64,000 nt of DNA from Manis javanica (GCF_040802235.1 NC_133158.1:154578401-154642400); one strand, 5' to 3'. Positions 1 through 13,002 are shown, numbered from the stretch's first letter. Made by a program: numbers and translations. Notes: generated by a model not told the origin, from the sequence alone.

Positions 1-121
1 ATTTAGACCTATAGCAATATATTAAAAGAAATGCAGATAAGAGTTATGTGAACACTTGAACTGTCCCTCTTTCAAGGGCTCAAAAAAAAGAAATGAACAG
101 TTTCCTTTCCTTGTCTTACAG

Positions 122-306
122 GAGAAAACGCAGGGCAGACACCCATGAGCATCAATCCTCAGCAGACCCGTTTCCCTGATTTTCTTGACTGTCTTCCAGG
201 AACAAATGTTGACCTAGGAACTTTGGAATCTGAAGATCTGATCCCCCTCTTCAATGACGTAGAGTCTGCTCTGAACAAAAGCGAGCCCTTTCTAACCTGG
301 CTGTAA
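122..306 (+). CDS. WWTR1: WWTR1 (TAZ), last coding exon (C-terminal 60 residues plus split codon)
   Basis: WWTR1/TAZ is the WW-domain co-activator that shuttles between cytoplasm and nucleus, binds TEAD factors and is restrained by Hippo-pathway phosphorylation. A pyrimidine-rich acceptor ending in AG at 120-121 precedes the exon. The exon opens with two bases completing a split Gly codon and then reads 60 codons to TAA at 304-306. The encoded end of the C-terminal activation domain includes PQQTRFPDFLDCLPG and finishes in FLTWL, the PDZ-binding tail used for membrane and nuclear-foci targeting; this matches human TAZ almost exactly from memory. The frame is intact. The WW domain, TEAD-binding region and earlier exons lie left of the window. 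YAP1 shares the FLTWL end, but the residues before it are TAZ-specific. Confidence 0.97.
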
Positions 307-490
307 TCAGTACCTTTGTGCCTTGAATGCAGCTGTGACTTGACATTTCCTGGGCCTCTTGGAAAAAGCCGTGGAGCAGAGAGGTCTGCAGGTGTACCAC
401 TCCTGCCCCCATGACTCCTGCTCCCTCCTTTCCGTGTGGCCAGTTTAATCATTGCCTGGATTTGATTGACAGTAACTTAAGTTAAACATA

Positions 491-496
491 AATAAA
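491..496 (+). terminator. Proximal AATAAA in WWTR1 3'UTR
   Basis: A canonical poly(A) hexamer about 185 bases after the stop codon, followed by T-rich sequence. It could yield a very short 3'UTR isoform. Whether it is used cannot be seen here. Confidence 0.35.
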
Positions 497-3479
497 TACT
501 CTGTTTTCATTTTCTGCAAGCCTGCATTCCTGCGATGGGTTATGCAGAATTGCGTCTCTGTTTTTCTCTCTGCTGCCCCATGACTAAGCTTTATGGGTGT
601 GAGTTGAAATTTACACATCACTTGATTTTATAAACCATAAAAAGCCGACCACAGGCAGTGACTTCTGACAGGCGGCTTGGTCCAGGAAATGTACACTAAA
701 TTATACCCGATTGACAGTTTCAAAAACTGTATTGATGACAGTAGTACCAAATGCTTTAAAAAATATTTAACTCGAGCCTCAAAAATCATTGCATCGCTGG
801 TAAAATTCTGCTGTATGGAATACGGTATAGTTTGGGATCCATGCTGGTTCTGACAGTTCTTATGCTTTGTATTTACAAAGGCACACACAGTCCTATTGTA
901 GTTTATCTTTCATCATTTTACTGCATATTATCTAAACAACTAGTCCTTCCAGCAGGTGAGAGCAGCATAAACCACTGTTCCTACAGTACAGCTCTTATGA
1001 AGGAAACCAGCTCAGTACTAATTATGAGCATTTATTAAACAGAACTTGAAAATTGCAAGTTGGATTTTTGCAGCTTAGAACTTGATGTCTATTTTATAAA
1101 GCACTATGATTTTGTAGCCGATGACAAAGGGCAGCCAAATTTTTTTTGATGAATCCGTGGCAACTGTATTTTTCTCTTTTGAAACTGTTCTGAAAACATC
1201 AGAGCAACGTAGCTTTCAACCTGATGTACACACAGTAAGCTGTTGCTTTTTAAATTCTGAAAGCTCGTTAGTTTTGCTTTCAAGATTTTAAGTGTTTAAA
1301 CTAATCTCATCTATGAAACTGTAGGATGAAGCAGATCTCTGACTGACGTGTAAAAAAATGCCCCCGAGGTTGTATGGTGGAGACATATGTTTCTGATTCA
1401 GTAAAATTGATTCTTAAGTATATTATCCTAACGCTGTTTGCTACAGTTGGTATAAAAAGGCATGAAATATGTACTCAATACCTCTTATGTAACCAAAAAC
1501 GTTTTGTATGAGCTTCTAAGGACTGAGAGAGCATCAGGTTTACCTGGCATGCACTCTGCCTGCATGGCCAATGAAGTCCTCAACTGTTTAATATTTTGAA
1601 CTGACATTATTTATAATCTATGAGTTTAGTATCTTTTTTGAAAGACATTAATAATTCAGGTCTCTGAGAGGAACCTTTCAATTCCCAATGGGGCCTATTT
1701 GTTGGGGATCTTAGATAAGATCCTTTTCGATCTACCAGAGCACAGACAGGCAGAATACATTTTATCTTGTTGGAAAGAAGGCAAGTGTCAAGGTCAGAGA
1801 TGAAGTAGTAAAGTTATGGGATATGGTGGAAAGGATACTAGTTGTGGGATGGAAATAGATAAGTTAAAGTGCCCCAGAAGCAAGACAAGCAGGAGGTTCA
1901 TGAGAGGTAACCTGAAAGAACAAAGCAACAGTTTTCTACTACATCCTTTATATCAAAAGACTGTTGCAGCAGAAAAGAAGGCTTTGGTGCACTTTATGTG
2001 GGAGATGGAGGGGTAGGGATGACGTCGCCTTGTCCATGATGCTGAGCATGTCTGTGGACAAGAGCATAAACCTACTGTGGCTTCCAACACAATGAAGTGA
2101 TTTCTTTCCCCTGAAGGACCTGTGGTTCCTCTGATTCCTTCTCTTTCTAAATGCTGAGAGAGACGGGTGGATGTGTGTGTTGCTATTAAATTAAAGGGAG
2201 CACTATTTTGGTTTCTCTTTGTTAGCAATTACTGCAAGAAGAGTTGTACATTCTTTATAAGGATGGAAAAAACCAAAAACACAAGGGACCTAACAAAACT
2301 GAGCAGTGTTACTGTATTTTAAAAAAGTATTTTTGTAGACTCCTTTTCAGGTTATTAAATGTAAGAGAAACAGATACCCCTCTTTTTTTTTTAAGTAGTT
2401 ACAACATTGATGATTTGTATTATCAATTTTTAGAAGTAATTTCCTAGTAAGCTTATGGCATTAGAAATATTAGAATAATTTTTTAGTGAAATTAGTTGGA
2501 ACATTTATGAATGAACGTAACAAATATTTTTCTGGAATTAAATATGGACCCTGACTATGTGTTTACTAACAGATAAAGCCAGATAGAATTCTGATGTTGC
2601 TTTAAGGCCATAAAATAGAGCCTTTGTTAAAGAACACTAAAGCTAGAGATCTAAATTCAGAACAACTTTTTAAATGATATTTCCTATTATTTTAAGTATT
2701 AAAACCCCTATGGAATTCATGATAAGGTGCTATTTATACTATATTTCTTATTAAACAATAACTGCCAGGATATCTAGTCTTTTTAGTCCTAAATCAATCA
2801 GTAAATCTCAACATTTCATCCAATAATTTTGCCATAGAAAAGTCATATTAAAAATTGAAATTCACAAGTAATTTCACACATCTTCCAAGGCTTTTTTCCC
2901 TGATAAACCATATTTTCTTAAAGTAAAACCTATTTGCAATTCTGTTAAATCTAGTAATTATTTGTGTTTCACTATAGTATTTAGGATGTGAAATGCCATT
3001 TCTTCCACTGATTGTACAATATACCAGAGGCACATAAAACAGAGTAAGAAATTCTGTGTGCTGGGGGTGCTGCTGAGCCCAGTGGGGTAGAACAGCTCTC
3101 TGTAGGAAGGTGGGTGATCTGGAGTGAGGGAAGTGTTGGCTAAATACAAGTTGTGTTCTCGTGACATAATTAGAAAGTAACTTCTGAAAGTACAACTTTT
3201 ATGACAAAAAGAAATGAGCTGTTAAAAAAAGGAAATTGTAGATAATTTAATTGGGAAAATGGGTGATTGACGGAGACCGTTTCCCTAACACACTACATCG
3301 TTTATGTGCTAGTTTTTGACTTTTTTAAAACTTTACTTCTATATTTTTTAATATGATGTGTGTTTATTTTTAATTTAGAATGCTATGTGTACAGAAAGTA
3401 TGTAGCCAAATCAATCAGATCAAACCATTTTACCTGGAGTTTGGTACTGGTTTTTACTTCTCTGATTCTGTATAAGAAA

Positions 3480-3485
3480 AATAAA
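3480..3485 (+). terminator. WWTR1: Distal WWTR1 poly(A) signal
   Basis: AATAAA followed about 35-60 bases later by a T/GT-rich downstream element (TTGTGTGTGTTCC). This is the likely end of the full-length WWTR1 mRNA, with cleavage near 3500-3510. Confidence 0.75.
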
Positions 3486-3505
3486 TACAGTTGAATTTCC
3501 ACTTG

Positions 3506-4875
3506 GAGCCTTTGTCTTTTGATTATTTGTGTGTGTTCCTTTTACTGAAGGCTTTGGGTGGTACTGAAGAAAGGCTTATATAACCCTCCTGGCAGACAAT
3601 GAAAGAAAGCAAATTTTGTAGGCAAACATGTTTTTGGCTCAAATGCCTGGTCTTCAATATTCCAAATATCCACAGCATTCTGGTTTCCACTTTGTATGAA
3701 GTACCCCACTGAGATTAAATGCATACATGCATATATATATATATTGTTTTTTATTTTATCACACTCTCCTGACACTCTCACAAATTTGACATTTGACTGA
3801 CATGTCAGATAGGAATCTCAGTCTTCCTCTATCATTAACAATATGGTGTGGTTTCTTGTTCTCAAAACTAAAAACAGCTCCTTCATTCTGAGTGGGCGTG
3901 TGATGGTATGTTTTCTCTGTTACAGACCTCGGTTCTCACCCGTCATCACACCTTCGTCTGCTCCACAGAAGCCTTGGGTGAGAGCACTCTTGGTAGTAAG
4001 AGTCGGTTTAAGCAGAAGCATTCAGCTGAGCAATAGAAAGAACAGATGCCTTTTAAAAACCATATTTCATCATCACTTTTATGGTAACATGTTCACTGTT
4101 GAAAATGTTACAAGTAACATGCATAGAGTAAAAAGTGAAAGTTGTCTAACCCTCAAATCTCACACAATACATAGGTTTGTTAAATTTTTTCCTATAGGAT
4201 ATATTACCTAATTCAATCTGCACAGCAACCCTGTTATTTAAATAATTTCCTTACTTTACAAATGAAGAAGAGATTTAGAGAGGTTGAGTAACTTGCATAA
4301 GGTTACACTGAAATCAACAAACATTCAATATCTCATGGTCATCTTTCCATTCTAGTACATACAGTAGTATGCTTCAATATTTTTGACAACATATTCTTTT
4401 GTATGGACATCTGTTGGTAGCCAGTTGGCTGTTTACAGTTTTTGCCCTTAAAATAGGGTTGCAGTAAATAGCCTGTTCTTGTGTGAATATAGCTGGAGGG
4501 GGGATAAATTCCTAGGAAAGGCACCACTGCATCAAAGGGTGTGTGCTCTTAAATTTTGATAGATTATCTCAAATATTCTTGAAAAAAAAGGACCGTACCA
4601 ATTTATACTTCTGACAACAACATATGCAAAGCCCTGTTTGAACATTGCCAACCGGGAGCTGGATATTACTTAACTTTTTTTTTAAGATTGAAAAGTTTTG
4701 CTACAAACATGCAGCTTTAAAAAAAGTAGTCAAATTTGCTCTGTGTAAACATTAATGTGTTCCCCTTTTTTTCCGTTTATACATTCCACAAAATATTCAA
4801 GAAGGTATGTGGAATATATAAATGAAGTTTGAAAACAGTGAAAAATGTATGTTTGTCAGTACTATACAATACAGA
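3506..4875. other. Intergenic, WWTR1 to TM4SF4 (left part)
   Basis: No gene seen. There is an (AT)n run near 3728-3744 and a MIR-like SINE at 4190-4320. The reading frames here are short and show no family resemblance. Confidence 0.6.
4190..4320 (-). repeat. MIR SINE
   Basis: Reverse-orientation MIR core: 'cacagcaaccctgtta', then a degenerate 'actttacaaatgaag' and 'gaggttgagtaacttgc', the usual order of this ancient tRNA-derived SINE. Confidence 0.7.
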
Positions 4876-5075
4876 TTAGTTTTTTTTCCAGCCTTATTGA
4901 GATATAATTGGCGTATTGTGTAAGTTTAAGATTTACAATATAATGATTTCATATATATATATATATATGTATATACTGTGAAATGATCACTACAGTAAGG
5001 CTAGTTAACAGGCATCAACTCACATAGTTAGAAATTTCTTTTGTGGTAAGAACTTATGAAAATCTTAAACCTATG
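4876..5075 (-). repeat. L1 3' end, old fragment
   Basis: Begins with a T-run (the poly(A) tail on the other strand) followed by the 'cttattgagatataattg' motif and the 'tgatcactacagtaag...agttaacaggcatcaact' segment, typical of the 3'UTR of older mammalian L1 subfamilies in reverse orientation. An internal (AT)n run lies at 4951-4968. Confidence 0.75.
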
Positions 5076-5269
5076 AATATGATAGGAAATATCTCACTGA
5101 TAGAATTATTTCTTGAATTAACAGTGAAATTGAATGATCCTTTTCCTAACATTGTCTGTAGCGTGTGATGTCACTTTCCAATCAGATCACTTTAGATCCC
5201 TTTTTACTGTTTTTGTGCACCCCACATTCCACCCTGGTGTTTTTTTTGCCTCCTAACATCTGTGGCACT

Positions 5270-5605
5270 TTATAACAGGATTGTTGGAGTCACTTTGACC
5301 CTCCACCCCCTACACTGAGAGGGGGAAATGCATAGGAATGCATTCTAGAAAATGACCTTTAGCCAATGACAGGGATGTGTGACTTACATTCCAGAGTTCC
5401 CTGTGGCAGCTGGCAGACCACCTTCTGTGGGACTATGCCTGAGAGCACATTCTTGCTTCATTTCCTCCCCTTTCCTGTCTTGCTTTCCCTGCTCTCTTGC
5501 CAGGTTCTGTATAAATATCCACTTCTTTGATAAATCCTTTCTTAAATAATGCTGCTTTAGTGAATCACTTTACATGAGTCCTTATATCCGGATCTGCTTC
5601 TGGGA
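5270..5605 (+). repeat. LTR of an old ERVL/MaLR-type element
   Basis: Contains a TATAAA-like box at 5510 and AATAAT-type T-rich sequence, and ends with 'tccggatctgcttctggg' plus 'aaccagacctaaga', which resembles the 3' end of old ERVL-related LTRs. The subfamily is not assigned. Confidence 0.5.
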
Positions 5606-5940
5606 ACCAGACCTAAGATAGTGTCCAGAATATAAAACAAACTCTTACAAATCAATAATAAAAACAGTCCAATAAAAATATGGGCCAAGGATATGAATGA
5701 AAATTTATAGGACAGGACACTGGGTGCCAAATCACCTGCCAACTTAATTACAAATCAGGGAAGTGGAAATTAGATAGCAATGACATACCATTTCACTTGT
5801 ATCAAATGGCAAAATTAAAAAGGCTGATAACACCAAGTGCTGGCTAGGATGTGGAGAAATGAGAACACAATGCACTGGTGGCGGCAGTGTAAACTGCTGA
5901 TAAAGGCACTTTGTAACCTCTATGAAGCTGAAAAAATGGT
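5606..5940 (+). repeat. Old L1 ORF2 fragment
   Basis: The decayed frame shows the 'aatcaataataaaaacagtcc...atgggccaaggatatgaatg' and 'gctaggatgtggagaaatgag...ctggtggcggcagtgtaaac' stretches characteristic of the 3' part of L1 ORF2, with many stops and indels. It is far older than the L1 at 13 kb. Confidence 0.75.
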
Positions 5941-8900
5941 CTGTTTTGTTGACTACTCTATCTCCAATCCCCAGGGCAATGCCCAGAACATGGTGGATGC
6001 CCAGTAAATATTTGTTGAGTGAATTCACTTTTTGGCACACTGTATTCCCTAAAGAAGTGAGCACTATCAGAGGGCACACACAGAGAAGAAAGGTTGCAAA
6101 ATAGGGCACAAGGAACTTCGTAGGCAATTTGGTTCATTAAATAAATCTACCACCATTCAATGGGATGACAGGCATTGCAGCCACCACATTCATCTAGCTG
6201 ATCAGTCTAGTCGATAAGTGAATCTGTGGTAGACCTAGTCGATAAGTAAACCAGTTCACAGCTGGGACTTGTACATTTATAGTGTATTCAAGTTTTTTTA
6301 AGGATTGCAATCTAATGAAAATTTGTATATTGGTGTTTCCCACGAAAAATTGTTACCACTGTATTTTAGGTTTTCCCCTGGGGCACTGTTTTTTTAAAAA
6401 TCATGATTAAATATTATGTGGACATCAAAGTTCCTGGATATATATTTTACTTGACTTCCATTGAAAGTACATATGAGGGTATTGTAGGTGTTAGGTTAAA
6501 ATCTGGGGAAGCTATAACATCTGCCTTTCTGCCCAGAATAAATATATGTAATGTATTAAAATGAATATAGAATTAGGATCAGACACCTGCCACATTAGAA
6601 AGGCTTTTTAGATGTGTTTCTGGTCATTGGTGGGATAAATGGCTCTGAATTCTGGCCCTAAAACAGAATGGATTTGTTCCAGGGGAACCTCAGAAGGACT
6701 GGTGCATTCAGATGCTCAAGGTAGAACTCCTTAGAACTTTCTCTGGAATGCCACCCTAAGTTTCAAAATTCTTCAAAACAATTAAGCAATACATTTTACT
6801 TTTTCCCAATATTTGAAAGTTTTGAGAAACTGATCAAAGCTTTAGATGTTGCTCGCACAGTAAAATGTGCACACACACATTTTGCCCTCCAATTCAGATG
6901 GCTCATAGACTCATTGAAGCTCTTCCATGGACCTTAGACTCCGCAACTCATTTCTACAGGCTTTTTGAAATAGGTCCCTTGTAACTTAAAAGGGGGAGTT
7001 CATAAAACCTTGAACCATAGTTAGCAGAGATATCTAAATTGGGTTTAGAAATATTAATGTGTCGGGTCACAGATACAGCTTACTGCAGAGTTTTGGATAT
7101 CCTTAATGAATTCTTATGCTTATAAATCATTAGGTAATATTATCAATTAAAGTGACACATGCCTCATCTGTTTGCATGTGGAGGACTAGAAGTAGGGTGG
7201 CCAATTGTTCTGGTTTGCTTGGGACCAATGGGTTTCCCAAGAACTCAGGCTTTTCAGTGTTCAAACTAGGGAAGTCCCAGCAAACGGAAAAGTTGAAAAG
7301 TATGCATCAGGTACTCATTGGCAGGATGGGCTATGTAACTTATGGGACCCAGTGAAAAATGATGAAAATATGGATCCCGTGTTCAACTTCATTAAGAATT
7401 ACAAGATGATGGCGTTAAAGTAAGTGTAGGGCTCTTGTGAGTGAGGGGCCCTCTGCAATTGCTCAGGAAAAGTGTCTGAAGCCACCAGGAAAGCAAAGGA
7501 TTTTATGTGCCAGTGTATTTCTCTGTAAGAATAGGAAAGAAGATGCTGACAGGAAGGGCTTCATAAAAAAAAGAATAAAATAAAATAAGTAATTACAAGA
7601 ATTAAGCCAGGGATTACTAACATTTTCTTCTGAAATAACCTCTCACCAAACCTTCCAGACAGCTGGCTGTGTTCCCAGTATAGTTGGAGAGTCAGGTGGG
7701 CCTGAGGCCCCTGATCCTAAACCATGTTTGGTTTTTCCTGAGGATGCCAAGGAGTATACAATTCTTAGGATCTTCTTTAATAACTCCCAACACTCTCAGG
7801 GGCATGAATATCAAACCACCTGGAAATATGTATTGCATTCGCTCAGTCATCACTCTATACTTGCTGACTCCCTGCCGTGTTGAAGGCCCTGAATAGGAGC
7901 TGGAAATACCAGGATGAAGAGAACTCAGTTGTTTCTCTAGAGGAGTTTGCAGTTTATTTGGGGCCATACATTATGGGACAGAGTAGTGGGAGCTCGGAGT
8001 AGGTGGGGAGAAGAGGTGTGAACAGCCTCGAATAGGCCATGGTATCCGAGCCCTAGCTTCAAGGAGTTCCCCAGGCCTTTCACATAAAGGAAACAGCACG
8101 TATGAAAGCACAGAATTTCAGAAAAGGGGCAGTGAGAAGGTTCACAGTCCTGGAGGAAGAGTGGGGGGCTGGGGGCCAATGTGGCAGGAGGTGAGGTCAA
8201 AAAAGTAGATGGAGAATAATCCTTGAGAGGGCTCATGTGGTTTGTTTCAGAGTTGGAGTTTTCCTATTCAGTGGAAGCCATGGGAAGATTTCCAATAGTA
8301 GCATGACTTTAGGAAAACAGGCAGAAAAGTAAACATGAACCAAAATGGAGGAATGTTGGTGGCCCCCTCCAAGTACGAAGGCCTATTTGGTGCTGTGAGA
8401 ATAGGGAGAAATTGTGACCGTGGCCCTGCTTCCAAGAAGATAGATACTATGTTAGCATGTATTTAGCACCAAGTGGATGCTCATGTGGTTCAGGAGAGAG
8501 ATCATTTGGGGCTTGGTGGTGAGATAAGACAAGGGGAGCAGGCAGAGCATTCCGGGGAAAGGGAACTGGTAAACAAGGGCACAGAAGCAGAAATGAAAGG
8601 GAAGCAATATATATCGACTACTTACCGTGTTCCAGGAACCAGGCGTCATTAGTTCCTGTGTGTATGTGTGTATCTTTTGGAAAAGCATTATACTTTTTGG
8701 GTCATTTAGGCAGAACTGACATCTTTGTAATATGGTGTATGTCTATTTGATTCAATCTGTTTTCTTAACACCCTCCAAGAATGAGAGTTGAAGATGAGTA
8801 GACAAAAAGCAAGCAACCATACAAACAAACCACCCTCTCAGAACTTCGGTTTCCGTAGTCAGACCCTAGCTCCAGCCAGCCCTATCAGAAATGACAGGTA

Positions 8901-9956
8901 ACAGCTGTAAGCTCCAGAAGTCCACTTAACCTTTCTGGGTCTCATTTCTTATTCTCCTTATCTATAAAATACTTCACTTACCAAGGTACTAAAATTCTCC
9001 CTTTCTATAATCTTCCTTAGTGTTTGAACAGATTTCTGCATTCAGGAGATGGATGGATTGTGTCATGTACACAAACACACTCCTTTCCATATAGCATTTT
9101 TTTCAGAGTACAATAGTTATAACAGACTGAAGGATGAGAAACTATATTCTAACTATGACTCTAATCCCCATAAATGACATCATCTCAGCAAGCATGTTCA
9201 TCACTGTTCAACCAGAGGGCCTGACATTTCTACCACTGGGATTAGGAACAGGCCCAACAAATATCACACGTGGGTCATGTGACTACTTGGGCTCTAAATG
9301 AAGGCAATCGATGGGGTTAGCAGAGATGAACAGTTAATAACTCCTTGCACCCTAAAAAGACAATCCCTTATGGAATTAGCATCGAGTAAAATAAGAGTTT
9401 CAGAGAATAAGAACAAGGGGAAAGAAACAATAGTGGGGAAAGATGAGGTTCAGTACATTCCATGCAGCATTGCAAGTCCTAGTGAGCGTGGGAGTGTGAG
9501 CAGGAAGAAAGGGCATGTGTGGGCCATCTCCTTTGCAAATTTGCCCTGGGCTTCATTCTTCCAAAGTTCAGTGGTTCGGCTGTTAATTAACACCTTGGCC
9601 TTAGCTCAGTTTCTTAAAGTTTTGGAACTTCAGTTTCTTTCCATGCAACATAAGCTATTACAATAAAAAAGGAGGTACAAGGGGAAGCCCTGAAGATTAA
9701 GAGTGACTTAGGTAGAACACCCAGTAATTCACAGGTGGTCGACTGATGTTCATAACCTTCCTTGTGAGCTTTTCCCTCTCTTTGCTCCAGACCATATTTT
9801 TCTCCACAGCACTTACCACCGTCTAACAATAAGAGATAACTGATAATCCACTCCTGCATGGTCATTCACCCGTCAGTGCCTTCCGTGCAGAGTTTTGTGT
9901 GTTTCTATATAGCACTGTGAGTCTGGGAAAAGGAAATCCCGAGGCAAAATACCTCT
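5941..9956. other. Intergenic, no gene seen
   Basis: AT-rich, old DNA. Faint traces include a palindrome-like fragment at about 7195-7290, a mammalian-wide repeat trace around 7840-7975 and MIR 3'-half remnants near 8925-8995. No exon with splice borders or conserved protein was recognised. Confidence 0.5.
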
Positions 9957-10224
9957 AAAAACCAAAATCAGTCAAAGGGAGAAATAGAGTTTAAAACCCA
10001 TTTATTGTTTACAAACTGTAGTCCAGCGCCGTCTCTCTCCCTGGCTCGGGAAGAAAGGAAGCAAGCAAGCCAGCCCCTCCCCCTAGACTCTCTGGTTCAG
10101 ACACGCCCTCGGTTGCCCCGGTAATTACCCATTGACGTGGAGATGAACTTCTCTCCACCCCTGAGGATATGCAAATGAACCAAACCAGGCGAGATACTCT
10201 GGAAATGTTACAATTTTACCCACA
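9957..10224 (-). repeat. Solo LTR, copy A of a two-copy family
   Basis: On the - strand it starts TGTGGGTAAAATTG, carries AATAAA (TTTATT at 10001-10006 on +) and ends in CTCCCTTTGACTGATTTTGG. A homologous copy lies at 42195-42466 in the same orientation. Terminal TG, a single poly(A) signal and the ~270-bp size fit a solo LTR of an ERV. No internal region adjoins it. I could not define a clear target duplication. Confidence 0.65.
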
Positions 10225-11330
10225 AGCACCTTGAACAATTTCTGATAACACTGTTCAAAAATACTTCAAATATTTGCTGAATGACTGAATATGTTTGTGA
10301 GAATATTGTCTTTTACCCTGCAACCTTCCTTTGGCAAGCACCATCTTGACTTGACGTGTTTGCTCACACTTCTGTGTCTTCAATTAACAAGGTTTTTGGA
10401 AAATGTTCCTTGATGGGGAGCTATTAGAGAAAAACTGGTTTCTTTAGGCAGATGGCCAGATCTCCCCGCTGAGAAATTATCAGCTGAGGGAGCTGCTGGG
10501 CTCAGTCGCCACCAGAGGGCAGCAGAGGGTTGTGCGGTGGTGTGACAAGCTGCCCCAGGCCAGGGAGCAGCAGGCCCCTGCAGGTAAGGGGTGCGCTTCC
10601 TGAGGGCAGGAAATAGGCAGAACACTGATACTTTTATTTCCATCTCTGCCAGGGAGATCTGTGGCTTTTGTGTGAGAATGAAGTTATTTTTAAGTACAGA
10701 GAAAAAAAAAGGAAAAATAAGGCATTCTTCCCACAAGGTTCAATGGAGTCAATGGATCACTTACCTCAGAATATCCTGAGGGTAGTGTACAGTGTGAACC
10801 TCTCTGGCTTCCTGAATCTGGATGATCCTGCAATTATTCTCCAGGCTTCAGGAGATTCTGGCCCACTCTCAAGTGTGAGGACCACCATGCCCAATGAATA
10901 ATAGTCTGCGAACTTTTTTACCATGGAGCCCCAGTGTATGTATGTTTGCCTATTTCTTTATTTACAAATTATAGACATAGATGACTCTTCTAATATACGG
11001 TTTACATTATAGAACATTCATAAAAATAGAAATTTAAAAATGATGATAAACCATAAACATTGAAGTTTATATGTGAACTTATCACACCACTTTTTGGATA
11101 AGAGGAGGATAATTCATGCAGGTGAAATGTTATTTATCTGATCCTCAGAGTGACTGTGATGGCAAAATACTCATTTTCTCATCTTTATGGCCCCAGCAAC
11201 AATGGGCATGAGGCAGCATGATTATCTATAGAGGTTTTATTTATGTTTCAGTAGTGTCACTGGTGATTCTTTCTCCCTCCATGTCCCCACAGGATTCACT
11301 TTTGATGCTTGAGGAAGTTGCCTTTTTTGC

Positions 11331-11335
11331 ACGCG

Positions 11336-11390
<55 letters not shown>
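11331..11390. repeat. Compound (CG)n(CA)n microsatellite
   Basis: About seven CG dinucleotides run directly into about 22 CA dinucleotides, giving roughly 60 bp of uninterrupted alternating purine-pyrimidine. Confidence 0.95.
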
Positions 11391-11391
<1 letters not shown>

Positions 11392-11564
11392 AAACCATCT
11401 GCTATGAAACCCTGCTTGTAAAAAGCTTTAAAACCATGATTAGACTCTAAATCTGGCTCTTAACCTTTCTGAGGTCATGGGTCTCTTTGAGAAACTCATG
11501 AAATCTATGAATTTTCTCTGGAGGGCAGGGAAAATCTGAGCATATATACCTGTTCAGAGGATGT

Positions 11565-11695
11565 GAAAACTTCCTGAGTTCTCAAATTGGACTCTGAGCC
11601 AGCATTTCCTGGGAATTTACAAGAAATGCTCCAACCCCAGACCTACTGAATCAGAAACTGGGGTGGGAATAAGCCCTCCAGGTATTTTTGAATAC
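11565..11695. mobile_element. hAT-Charlie MER5-type fragment
   Basis: Shows 'cagacctactgaatcagaaactggggtggg', a common signature of MER5-related non-autonomous hAT transposons. Ends are diffuse. Confidence 0.6.
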
Positions 11696-11714
11696 TCGAG
11701 TTTGAGATCATGAA

Positions 11715-11915
11715 GAGCAGTGGTTTGCAGACATGCCTCCTTATTAGAATCACCTGGTGAGTTAAAAAAAAAAAGGGCACTGATGACTGGGCTCCAATCT
11801 CTTAACAAATTAATATCTCTAGAGGTGGCGCCTGGACACTGGGAGTTTTTAAAAATTCTTCAAGGAGCTAAGCTCTGTAGACCCAGATTTTAATAATCCA
11901 GGCTACTTTGGAAAA
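11715..11915. mobile_element. hAT-Charlie MER5-type fragment, second copy
   Basis: 'agcagtggtttgcagacatg' followed by 'ttagaatcacctggtgag', an internal A-run and 'actgggctccaatctc', matching the order of MER5-like elements. It sits next to the preceding fragment but appears to be a separate insertion. Confidence 0.6.
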
Positions 11916-12391
11916 TGCCCCAATGAGAGCATGATAGCACTAGAGGAACTTGGCACTAGCCTGACTCATCACTTTCATTTACAGTGGGGGGGAAATTAAG
12001 GCTTGGAAATTGAGAAGCTTTTTGAGGTTAACAGTTGCTGAATATCTAAGCACCAGTTTCCCATCTTTCCTTGTTCCAGGAGGTGCCACACACTGAACAG
12101 TGAACCCAAACCACTCCTGAGGAAACCTGGAAAATGAAGACATGTGTTTAAAAGTAGCCTGGATCATGGCATTTTCAGCTGCAGATCACTGACATCAATC
12201 CGCAATGGTTTTCCTCTTCGGTCTGATACATGCAGTGGCTGCTACTCATTTTCTATGCACTCCCTCCATCAGGCCTTCTGAAGAACGAGCCTAGCCTTGC
12301 CCAGGCAGTGGAAAGCCCCCGAGCTATACTGTGGCTTTGGGACTGTCTTTGTGTTGATGCTTGGGGAACGGGGCATTGGAGCCTGGCAGGC

Positions 12392-12560
12392 ATGGGGAAC
12401 AGGTCAGGCTCTGGAGCCAGGCCCTGGGTTTAATGCCTGTTCTGCTGCCAACTCACTCTGTGACCTTGGGCTTCTTGCTCTGACTCCTTATGCCTCAAGT
12501 ATCCTCACTACTCAACTCAGGGCGATGATGATAACACAGCTACCCCTGAGGGCTGTGACT
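12392..12560 (+). repeat. MIR SINE
   Basis: Forward MIR: 'ggctctggagccaggccctggg', 'ctgccaactcactctgtgac', 'cttgggcttcttgctctgac'. Confidence 0.75.
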
Positions 12561-12985
12561 GTGGGTTTGGTGCATGCCAGGACTGATGTCCACATCAGTG
12601 GCCATGTGCTGCCTGCGTCAGCTCTCGGGGCTGGGGGCGGCAGCAGGTGCAGGCACAAGCGAGCATCCTTGTTGCTGCTGCATGGGGGCAGAGAGCTGAG
12701 GAGCCTGCCTTATCATTTCCTCATTCTTCTTTTTTAACCCTGAGGATTACAGAAATCTGCATTTTCATTCTGGCTTCTTCCACACAGAGGATAAAATCAT
12801 TAAATAGAAATAATTGGGGAATAAAAAGTAGAGCTGTGAGCAACTTGGGGAGACTGTGTGTGGTGGTCTTTATACAGGCACTTTGAATGACTATGTATAA
12901 ATACTGATTTTGATTATGATATTTTAACTGATAATTTTCTCCAATTCAGGTTAGCATGAATTTGAACCATATAAACTGATTCATT

Positions 12986-13002
12986 AAAAAAAACAAAATT
13001 TT
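12986..13002 (+). repeat. 5' target-site duplication of the L1-ERV composite
   Basis: 17 bp, AAAAAAAACAAAATTTT, preceded by TT and followed at once by the L1 5' start GGGTGGAGCC. The TT/AAAA context is the L1 endonuclease site. A near copy, differing by a 5-bp CACAC-type insertion, lies at 21348-21369, after the ERV-derived poly(A) and not after the L1 tail. Confidence 0.75.

Larger units (their letters stand above)
307..3505 (+). other. WWTR1: WWTR1 3' untranslated region
   Basis: Non-coding sequence from the TAZ stop codon to the AATAAA at 3480. The length, about 3.2 kb, agrees with the long 3'UTR known for this gene. It is AT-rich, with no sustained open frame and no clear transposon insertion that I can see. 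The 3' limit is inferred from the poly(A) signal and the GT-rich stretch after it (about 3520-3545). Confidence 0.8.
10225..12985. other. Intergenic, repeat fossils only
   Basis: Holds the CG/CA microsatellite, hAT-type fragments and a MIR listed separately. No exon recognised. Open frames across the CA repeat and at 12230-12740 have no protein-like composition. Confidence 0.5.
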
